From assembly GCA_951813855.1 (NCBI GenBank), contig OX638380.1:310001-374000 (forward strand): a DNA stretch of 64,000 nucleotides. The letters run 5' to 3'. Numbering within the stretch: position 1 is the stretch's first letter; each line of letters opens with the position of its first letter. The notes under the pieces are model-generated. The model did not search any database and had not been told where the DNA came from. It saw only the letters and a program-made list of their open reading frames with translations. Position numbers and translations under genes: made by a program. This DNA is from an uncultured Verrucomicrobiae bacterium. GTDB taxonomy: Bacteria > Verrucomicrobiota > Verrucomicrobiia > Limisphaerales > AAA164-E04. Below, piece by piece: positions 54,746-61,859 of the stretch.

Positions 54746-57700
54746 ATGAAAACACTATTCGTTCTACCGCTGTCGTTGCTGGCTACTTTTGCCGTGACTC
54801 TGAATTTGGGTGGCGCCGTGAAAAACGGGGCGTTTCTCCAAGGATCCAACTTGGCGGACGGTTCTACCGTTCTCGATTCCGCCACCCCCAAGGCGATCAG
54901 CTGGACGGAGAAAGCTTCCGTGGATCTGAACGTTTTCGATTACTCCGCCAGTAACTCCAGCCAATTGACGGTCAAGCAAGCCGGCGACTATCTGGTGGCG
55001 GTGACCGTCCCCGTGATCAGCATCAACACGGCCGACAACCGCCCCTGCCAAGCGGTGGAAGTTTACGTCAACGGCGAAATCGCGCCCGGTACGGTTGGGT
55101 CCTCCGGGTACATCCGCAATCAACCCCGGAACAACAACATGCAACAAGAAACATCGCTCCACGCGAACGCCCTATTGACTGGGCTGGAAGCCGGGGACGT
55201 GATCGAAGCCCGCGTCCGCAAAACGGCTCAGGCGGCGTTGGCGACCGGGATTCAAACCGCCAGTTTATTCGTCGAACTGATCGACGATTCCCGGACCGTA
55301 TTCTCGGCTCTTTCCGACGGTCCGGCGGACGGCACCAATCTCAACCCCAACTTCGAAGAAGGCGACGAAGACTTCGCTTATCTGAGCTGGACCTCGACGC
55401 GCAAAGATTCCGGCTACGGACACTCCGGCACGTCGACCGAAATCGAGCTCGCCCCGGGAGTCTACCAACTATTCGTCAACGTCCCCATGCAATCCACCGT
55501 TCAACGCGCGGCTCCCGGACTGGAAATCTCGCTGGACGACAGTCCCGACCCCATCCGAGGCGGCACGGCGCGCCAAGGCTACATCCGCAACGCGAGCGGC
55601 CACACCGTGGCTTCCCTCCACTGGGCCGGTATCGTCGAAGTTTCCGGAACGCAAGCTCTGTCGGTCAGGATGCTCCGCCTGGCCGAAGGCGGCCAAGTGA
55701 TCATTCAAGAAGGCAAGCAAGCCTCGCTCTACCTGGAGAAACTGGACGAAGACAACGGCGTCCTGTCCACTTATGCCACTGTCGTCGACAACGACGGCGC
55801 TCCCGACAATTGGAACCCGGCCAATAAAACCAAGTTAGTTTGGGAAGAAGAAATGATCGGCGACTCCGGAACCTACCGGCTCAACGATTCCGAGATCCAG
55901 ATTCGCGCGGAGGGCAACTACTTGCTGCTGTATCAGGACACCCTGCAAAGCACAGCGGTCCGTCCCAATCCCCGCATCACCGTGGAGGTCAACGGAGTCG
56001 AAGCGCCCGGAGCCCAAACCAAGACCCATTACATCCGCAACTCCAACGGCCATAACGAATCCTCGGGAACCTTGGTCTATCTCCTGGAAAACCTGGCCGC
56101 CAACGACGTGCTCACGGTCAGCACGCAACGCGAAGGCCAAGCCGGCGACGTGTTCATCGACGAGTTCTCCGTGCAAGGCGCGATCCTCACGTTAATCGCC
56201 AAAGAGTCGGTCGATCTGAGTACCATACAGGCTCCCCCGCTAATCAGTTCCGTCTCCGGCGACGTCAACGGCTTCAGCGTGATGATACAGAATTTCGCCG
56301 TGACCGTCGACGAAGGATCGGTCAAAACTTCCGTGAACGACGCCCCCGTGACGGCGGAAGTAAACACTACCGGCGGTGTCACCATGGTTTCTTGGAACTT
56401 CGAGGACATTCCCGATTCCCTGAGCGTTCACTTGGTTAAAATCGAATTTCAGGACTCCGAAGGCCAAGCTCACGCCGCCGAATTCGAATTTACCGTCTCG
56501 AAAGTGTTCACCCGGATACCCCCCGATTTCGCCACCGGAGGAGTCGACACCGGCACTTCCGGTTTTATCGCCCGAGTAACGCAAATCTCTACCGAGCAAT
56601 CGGGGGCGCAACACGTTCACGGCAATAATCTCGCCGGCGCAGAGCGGCAACTGGCCGGAGAATTCACCAACGCCGACGGCGACCCCTACCTGAATGAAGC
56701 CGGCCCCGAAAACGCGACCGAATGGGTCGTCACGCCCGTTGATATCGAAACAGTCATCAACTTGGACCAAGCGGCCGGAGCGCTCGGCAATTTTCGCACC
56801 GACGGCGGCTTCCCCGACGCCATGATCCCGGGCATTCCGGGGTTCCACGATCAAAACGACGGCATCGTCGCCGAATTCCTGACCTATCTGGAATTAGAAG
56901 CGGGATTCCATACTCTGGCGGTCAACAGCGACGACGGTTTCGAAGTCAGCACCGGTCCTGCGCTGCTGGATGTCGGAGCCACGATGCTGGGCAGGTTCAA
57001 CGGGAGCCGGGGGGTCGCCGAGACCCAATTCAACCTCTACGTGGAAGAGACCGGAGTTTATCCCTTCCGGCTGCTTTGGTTCGAGGGCGGCGGCGGAGCC
57101 AACGTCGAATTCTATTCGATCACCAAGGACGGTCAACGCATTCTGATCAACGACCGCGACAATCCCATGGCGATCAAGGCTTACCGAGACGCCGATGCCC
57201 GGCCGTACATCAGTTCGATCATTCCTCAGGGGACGGTGTTGACCGACACGCTGGAATACGTCATCAACGATGGCTCGGTCAAGGTCGTCGACGGTTCGGT
57301 CACCCTGACCCTCGACGGCACCGCGGTGACTCCGCAAATCAACAAATCGGGCGGCGTCACCACGGTCACCTATTCCATGGCCGACGGATATTTCCCCGGA
57401 GGAGACCATGTCGCCATGCTCGGTTACGAAGAGGCCAGCACTCCGGTTCGCTCCCGCGCATTCCGCCACGAATTCACGGTGCCCCAAGGCCAAACTGCCG
57501 TGCTTCTCGACAATCCGTTCGCTTACTGGCGCTTGGGCGAACAGGAAGGAACCGCGGCCGTCAACGCCGTAGGCAGCGTCCACACGGGCATTTACAACAA
57601 TAGTCCCGGCTTGGGCGCTGAGCGGCTAGTAGTCGGCGAATCGTCGACTTCGGTCATGTTCGATTCGGCCGCTCAACACTGGATTCGGATCGTCAATCAC

Positions 57701-58564
57701 GCGGACATCAACAACTTGGGCGGCAATCCGGGATGGTCGGAAAAAACCATCGAATTCTGGTTCAAGTCCCGCACTCTGCCTTCGGACGACGATGCCGTCG
57801 AAGGAGTGGAACTTACCGAACGGCAAGTCCTCTACGAACAAGGCGGCGCCACCCGAGGCATGAACATTTACCTGGCGGGCACCAAACCCGGCCCGAACCC
57901 CTCCGAAGCCGAACTCTGGTTCAACGTGCTCAACCGGGCGGAAACGGCTTGGGGCGGCACTTTGCCCCACAACGAAGACCAGGGATTTTCGCCGAACGGC
58001 GAAGTCGTCGGCGTCAGCACCGTGGTCAAACCCGACACACTCTATCATGTCGTCTTCGTGTACCACGGCGACACCCAAGCCGACAGTTTCGAGGGCGGCG
58101 TCACCGGTTACCTCAACGGCGAACCTTTCGGCACGACTCTCGGCGCCAACATTCTGCGCAATCATACTGACGGCATCGGCATCGGACGCCGCAACAGCGA
58201 GGTGTCCTTCCACGATTTCATCGTCAACAACGCCCAATCGCCCGAAGTTTTTAATTCGCCGCAACAATTCTACTTCGACGGCTGGATCGACGAGTTTGCG
58301 CTCTATAACCACGCGCTGACGGAAGCCCAGGTCAAGGCCCATTACGAGGCCGGAATGACGGAAGTGCCCGCCGATCCGGGAACCGGCGGCCCCACCAGCA
58401 TTATGTTGGCTCTGTCGGCGGACGGGATGGTGATGATCGAATTCTCGGGAGGCTCCTTGCACTCCAGCGAAACGGTCGACGGAGGATTCGAGCCGGTGGC
58501 GGGCGCCACCTCGCCTTACTCGACGCCGCCTGCCGGGACGGCCCGGTTTTACCTCGTGAAGTAA
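54746..58564 (+). CDS. Large secreted LamG/PA14-type protein with triplicated N-terminal modules
   Basis: A 1272-residue protein with a signal peptide from the ATG at 54746 (MKTLFVLPLSLLATFAVTLN). Residues ~25-480 contain three related beta-rich modules, each with an R/P-rich strand followed by VNG...P...GYIRN or HYIRN. Then come Ig-like stretches and a PA14-like region (VNSDDGFEVSTG ... YPFRLLWFEGGGGANVEFYS). A second Ig-like segment follows, then a LamG/concanavalin-A-like domain near 930-1210 (FYFDGWIDEFALYNHALTEA). The C-terminus ends ARFYLVK, like other secreted proteins here. It is probably a surface carbohydrate-binding protein. A strong terminator follows. Confidence 0.85.
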   Translation: MKTLFVLPLSLLATFAVTLNLGGAVKNGAFLQGSNLADGSTVLDSATPKAISWTEKASVDLNVFDYSASNSSQLTVKQAGDYLVAVTVPVISINTADNRPCQAVEVYVNGEIAPGTVGSSGYIRNQPRNNNMQQETSLHANALLTGLEAGDVIEARVRKTAQAALATGIQTASLFVELIDDSRTVFSALSDGPADGTNLNPNFEEGDEDFAYLSWTSTRKDSGYGHSGTSTEIELAPGVYQLFVNVPMQSTVQRAAPGLEISLDDSPDPIRGGTARQGYIRNASGHTVASLHWAGIVEVSGTQALSVRMLRLAEGGQVIIQEGKQASLYLEKLDEDNGVLSTYATVVDNDGAPDNWNPANKTKLVWEEEMIGDSGTYRLNDSEIQIRAEGNYLLLYQDTLQSTAVRPNPRITVEVNGVEAPGAQTKTHYIRNSNGHNESSGTLVYLLENLAANDVLTVSTQREGQAGDVFIDEFSVQGAILTLIAKESVDLSTIQAPPLISSVSGDVNGFSVMIQNFAVTVDEGSVKTSVNDAPVTAEVNTTGGVTMVSWNFEDIPDSLSVHLVKIEFQDSEGQAHAAEFEFTVSKVFTRIPPDFATGGVDTGTSGFIARVTQISTEQSGAQHVHGNNLAGAERQLAGEFTNADGDPYLNEAGPENATEWVVTPVDIETVINLDQAAGALGNFRTDGGFPDAMIPGIPGFHDQNDGIVAEFLTYLELEAGFHTLAVNSDDGFEVSTGPALLDVGATMLGRFNGSRGVAETQFNLYVEETGVYPFRLLWFEGGGGANVEFYSITKDGQRILINDRDNPMAIKAYRDADARPYISSIIPQGTVLTDTLEYVINDGSVKVVDGSVTLTLDGTAVTPQINKSGGVTTVTYSMADGYFPGGDHVAMLGYEEASTPVRSRAFRHEFTVPQGQTAVLLDNPFAYWRLGEQEGTAAVNAVGSVHTGIYNNSPGLGAERLVVGESSTSVMFDSAAQHWIRIVNHADINNLGGNPGWSEKTIEFWFKSRTLPSDDDAVEGVELTERQVLYEQGGATRGMNIYLAGTKPGPNPSEAELWFNVLNRAETAWGGTLPHNEDQGFSPNGEVVGVSTVVKPDTLYHVVFVYHGDTQADSFEGGVTGYLNGEPFGTTLGANILRNHTDGIGIGRRNSEVSFHDFIVNNAQSPEVFNSPQQFYFDGWIDEFALYNHALTEAQVKAHYEAGMTEVPADPGTGGPTSIMLALSADGMVMIEFSGGSLHSSETVDGGFEPVAGATSPYSTPPAGTARFYLVK

Positions 58565-58587
58565 GCCGCCGGCGTAGCGAACGAGCT

Positions 58588-58625
58588 TGGCCGGGGAAGC
58601 CGCCGCTTCCCCGGCCAGTTTTTTG
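58588..58625 (+). terminator. Rho-independent terminator of the LamG/PA14 gene
   Basis: Perfect 13-bp G+C-rich stem (tggccggggaagc / gcttccccggcca, 58588-58600 with 58605-58617), four-base loop cgcc, then a run of six T residues. It begins 24 bp after the stop codon. The remaining ~275 bp up to the next gene holds no gene I can support. Confidence 0.93.
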
Positions 58626-58901
58626 TCTGCCCGAGAGAGGAAATCACCTACCGCCGCACAGCCCACAAGATCCCGGAAGGCATTCGCCGGCGGCTGCGAG
58701 AAAACCTCGGGAAAGAGACGCCGCCCTCCCCTAACCGCCCCCCTGCCGGTTCCCGATTTCGTTCGAACCATGATTTTCCCGAATGTTTTTTGAAACCTAA
58801 TAGCATCGCCGTTCGAACTAAAGGATGACGAAGCGACTCGAAACCTCGATTCGAGCCGGCTTCAGCCGAACGAAAAAACGACAACCGACTCAACTCGAAT
58901 C

Positions 58902-60365
58902 ATGCGCTCTCTTATCGTCCGTTGCTGCTTGGGCTTGTTCCTCCTCACTCTGGGGCTTCAAGCGGATACCAAGGCCCCTACCCGGGTTCATGCCGACGCC
59001 AAATGGCTGGTTCATCTGGATGTCGCCACCCTGACGCGATCGCCGATTTTTTCTTGGGTCCAAGACAATCTGATCGACGATCTCGTCACCCACATCAAAG
59101 CGGAACCCGGCTTTCCCGAACTTCTCGCCGGTTGGGACATCGATCCGCAATCCCTGTTGCAAAAACTGCTCCGCTCCGTCACGGTCATGGGATATTTCGA
59201 TCCCGATCAGGAATCGAAGATCGGCGCCAACTCGATCTCCGTGTTGATTCACCTCAATCCGACCTACCGGAAGGAACTCGAAAGTCTGGCGCAGCTGACG
59301 GGCTTGACCCTCACCGACTCGCCTCAACTCCTGAATAAAAACAAAAACATCTACTACGCCTACGACTCCGACGGCCTGTTCGGTCTGGTTATTAATTCGG
59401 ACGAAAATCACTTGTCGGCGACACTGAACGCCGCCCGGCCGGGAGGGATTCAACTCGAACGTTTTTCCGTGCTGCAAACCTATCCCGAGCTCCCGGACAA
59501 CCCCTATTTCGTCGGAGTAGTCGAAGACATCGCCGACCTGCTCGAATTAGACTCCGTGGAAGCTCGAATCTTCCGGTTTACGAAAGGCGTGAGAATCGCG
59601 GTGGGCGAAACCGGCGAATCATGGTGGAGCCAATTCGAAATGAGAGTCAAAGACGAGGAAACCGCCCGGCAGATTCAATCCATTCTTAATGGCATTGTCT
59701 CTCTGGGCCTATTGGGGGCCGACGTCTTCCAGAGCGTGCGGCAAGACGATGAACTCATAATACGCGGACTGCTCCCTCAGATAACCAACGAAGGGCCCGA
59801 GATCCAAATCTTCAAACTCGATCAGGAGTTTCAATCCACGGAAGAATTCATAGAAACTTTGATGCTCAAACATATCAAACAGCTCTATCGGTCCACTCGG
59901 ATAACCAACGAAGGGGCCGTGGTCCAAGTCATCCAGACCATAGAAATGGATCAGTTACTCTCCGATCTGGACAGTATCTACCGGCAGTTGCGGAAGTTAC
60001 CGGATTTTCCGTTCCGCGGAAAAATCCCGGCCCTGGCAACACTTCGAATGAGCTCGGCCGAGGCAATTGAACGGGCCAAAGAACTTGGACGATCAGAGGA
60101 AGAAATTAGACGATTAAAGGAAAAATATCGACGATTAGAGGAAGCATTAAAGGAAGCAAATCTAATCTCGTACATAATTGAAACGGACGAAATAGATATA
60201 CGATCAGAGGAAATATTTAGACGATTAAAGGAAGAATCTATACGATTAAAGGAAGAAGTTAGACGATTAGATGAAGATTATGAAGAAATTATACGATTAG
60301 GGGAAGAAGCTAAACGAAAGTTTCTCGAGCTATCCGATAAACATAAACCGGCAGCCACGGAATAA
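58902..60365 (+). CDS. Secreted protein of unknown function with repeat-built coiled-coil tail
   Basis: A 487-residue protein. A signal peptide (MRSLIVRCCLGLFLLTLGLQ, cleaved near QAD) leads into a globular region with WLVHLDVATL and VLIHLNPTYRKELESL segments that I do not recognise. Two nearly identical short stretches, ITNEGPEIQ and ITNEGAVVQ, lie about 40 residues apart, from a DNA repeat at 59779 and 59900. From about residue 395 the chain becomes a charged coiled coil (RRLKEKYRRLEEALKEA and similar). Base use switches there to AGA, ATA and TTA codons, unlike the G+C-rich first part. It is upstream of the sigma/anti-sigma pair and may be functionally linked. Confidence 0.75.
   Translation: MRSLIVRCCLGLFLLTLGLQADTKAPTRVHADAKWLVHLDVATLTRSPIFSWVQDNLIDDLVTHIKAEPGFPELLAGWDIDPQSLLQKLLRSVTVMGYFDPDQESKIGANSISVLIHLNPTYRKELESLAQLTGLTLTDSPQLLNKNKNIYYAYDSDGLFGLVINSDENHLSATLNAARPGGIQLERFSVLQTYPELPDNPYFVGVVEDIADLLELDSVEARIFRFTKGVRIAVGETGESWWSQFEMRVKDEETARQIQSILNGIVSLGLLGADVFQSVRQDDELIIRGLLPQITNEGPEIQIFKLDQEFQSTEEFIETLMLKHIKQLYRSTRITNEGAVVQVIQTIEMDQLLSDLDSIYRQLRKLPDFPFRGKIPALATLRMSSAEAIERAKELGRSEEEIRRLKEKYRRLEEALKEANLISYIIETDEIDIRSEEIFRRLKEESIRLKEEVRRLDEDYEEIIRLGEEAKRKFLELSDKHKPAATE
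60090..60314 (+). repeat. A+T-rich 21-bp phased repeat coding the coiled-coil tail
   Basis: The core cgatYaRagg recurs at 60090, 60111 and 60132, then again at 60201, 60222, 60243 and 60264, exactly 21 bp apart within each group. A further copy lies at 60294, out of phase by 9 bp. The tract is clearly more A+T-rich than the surrounding gene. Confidence 0.88.
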
Positions 60366-60468
60366 ATCCGACTCGACACAACCGATCGAGGATGGCCACG
60401 ATGGAGCGACCGGCGATTTGAAGACCGGCTGCGTTACCATTCTTGGCCACGGAAAGGAAGGCTTTGTC

Positions 60469-61110
60469 ATGATCGATCAATCGGCGCTGCCGATTCAGGA
60501 AATTCCGTCGTTGTTTTCCGAGCGGTCCGAACCGGCAATGACCCCGAAATCGAAAGCCGCCGCGGGCGAAACAAGCGACGAAACTTTGGTTCGGCAATGC
60601 CTGGCCGGCGATCAAGCGACGTTCGCGCAACTGGTCGACCGCTACGAAGCACGGCTCCTCCGTTTTTTTCGCGGTATGGGATGCGAAGCCGCCGACGCCG
60701 CCGACCTGGCGCAGGAAACCTTTATCAAGGCCTACCGGAATCTGCCTCGATTCAAGCTCGATCGCCAATTCTCGACCTGGCTGTTTACCATCGCCAAACG
60801 CACCGCCATCGATCTGTTCCGCTCCCGCCGGCCAAGCGTCGAGTGGGGGGCCGAGCAGGATATCGAGGAACAGACTCCCGCTTCGAATCTGGAAACGAAA
60901 AGCCAGGTCGAAAGCTTTTGGAACCAAGCGAAACGCCAACTCAAGCCGACCCAATATCTGGCGTTATGGTTCCGTTACGGGGAAGAATTATCGATCCGGG
61001 AAACTTCGGAGGCGCTGCGAATGAGCGAATCGAGAGTCAAATTAATCCTGCACCGGACCCGGAAAAAACTAGCGTCTTGCCTCGAAATCGACTATCCGTC
61101 GTCCCGGTAA
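60469..61110 (+). CDS. ECF-type RNA polymerase sigma factor
   Basis: A 213-residue sigma-70-family factor. Region 2 runs from DQATFAQLVDRYEARLLRFF to AADLAQETFIKAYRNL and FSTWLFTIAKRTAIDLFRSR. Region 4 is near the C-terminus (SIRETSEALRMSESRVKLIL, an HTH). No regions 1.1 or 3 are present, so it is extracytoplasmic-function type. I choose the ATG at 60469 because GGAAGG lies 7 bp before it; the frame also has a TTG at 60418 and an ATG at 60538. The downstream gene encodes a zinc-finger anti-sigma factor, the usual regulatory pairing. Target genes are unknown. Confidence 0.92.
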   Translation: MIDQSALPIQEIPSLFSERSEPAMTPKSKAAAGETSDETLVRQCLAGDQATFAQLVDRYEARLLRFFRGMGCEAADAADLAQETFIKAYRNLPRFKLDRQFSTWLFTIAKRTAIDLFRSRRPSVEWGAEQDIEEQTPASNLETKSQVESFWNQAKRQLKPTQYLALWFRYGEELSIRETSEALRMSESRVKLILHRTRKKLASCLEIDYPSSR

Positions 61111-61145
61111 CCGACGCGTTTCAAACCAATCGATCACCGATTAAC

Positions 61146-61706
61146 ATGATTGCTTGCTGGTTCACTCGCCAAAAGATCGCTTGTTGCCTGGACTCGGGAA
61201 GCGCCCCGGAGGCCAAGACGCAATCGCATTTGGATCATTGCCCCGGCTGCGCCGCCGAATACCGGCGGCAACAGGCCTTGGTCCGCCGCCTCTCGGAAGA
61301 GGCGAAAACCATCGATCCGGTTCCGCCGCTGCAATTCCGGGAACGGGTCATGGCGGCTATCGACCGATTGCCCGTCCCGAACGGCGAACCGGCCCCGACC
61401 CGCTTGCCGTTCCGAAGCTTGGCTTGGAGCGTGGCGGCATTAGCCTTGATCGCGACTCTGATCTTCGCGTGGCAACGGCCGGAACCGCCGCCTTCCGCTC
61501 CCGTCCGCTTGACGCAGGCGCTCCAGACATCTACCGAATGGCTGCGAAAAGAAAAGATCAAAGAACAATTGAACCGTTGGAGCCTGATCCTCGAACAACC
61601 CCTCAAATCCGAATATCAGTTGGCGAAACTAGACATTATCCACACCATTAACGGTTTGGTCGAGGAGGCCCGGTCCAAAGATTATCTCGCTCCCCTGCGG
61701 CAATAA
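61146..61706 (+). CDS. Zinc-finger anti-sigma factor, membrane-bound
   Basis: A 186-residue protein. The N-terminal segment holds HLDHCPGCAAEYRRQ, an HxxxCxxC zinc-binding anti-sigma motif, preceded by CWFTRQKIACCLDSG. A single transmembrane helix (SLAWSVAALALIATLIFAW, about 96-114) leads to a helical extracytoplasmic part of about 70 residues. It should hold the upstream sigma factor inactive at the membrane until a signal arrives. It starts 35 bp after the sigma gene. Start at ATG 61146; the much longer open frame to the left lies inside the sigma gene and is ignored. Confidence 0.88.
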   Translation: MIACWFTRQKIACCLDSGSAPEAKTQSHLDHCPGCAAEYRRQQALVRRLSEEAKTIDPVPPLQFRERVMAAIDRLPVPNGEPAPTRLPFRSLAWSVAALALIATLIFAWQRPEPPPSAPVRLTQALQTSTEWLRKEKIKEQLNRWSLILEQPLKSEYQLAKLDIIHTINGLVEEARSKDYLAPLRQ

Positions 61707-61859
61707 CCCGGTCCCGGCAACTGGCGAAAAAGCGACCTCGGCAACGAAGCGGGAGCGGTCGCCGACGCTTGAATTTCATCCGGCATTCCGCCTCCGAGTC
61801 CGATTGCCGGGAACGGCGGCCTCTCGACGAGGCTCCGTTCTTTACCCCAACCGTAACGT

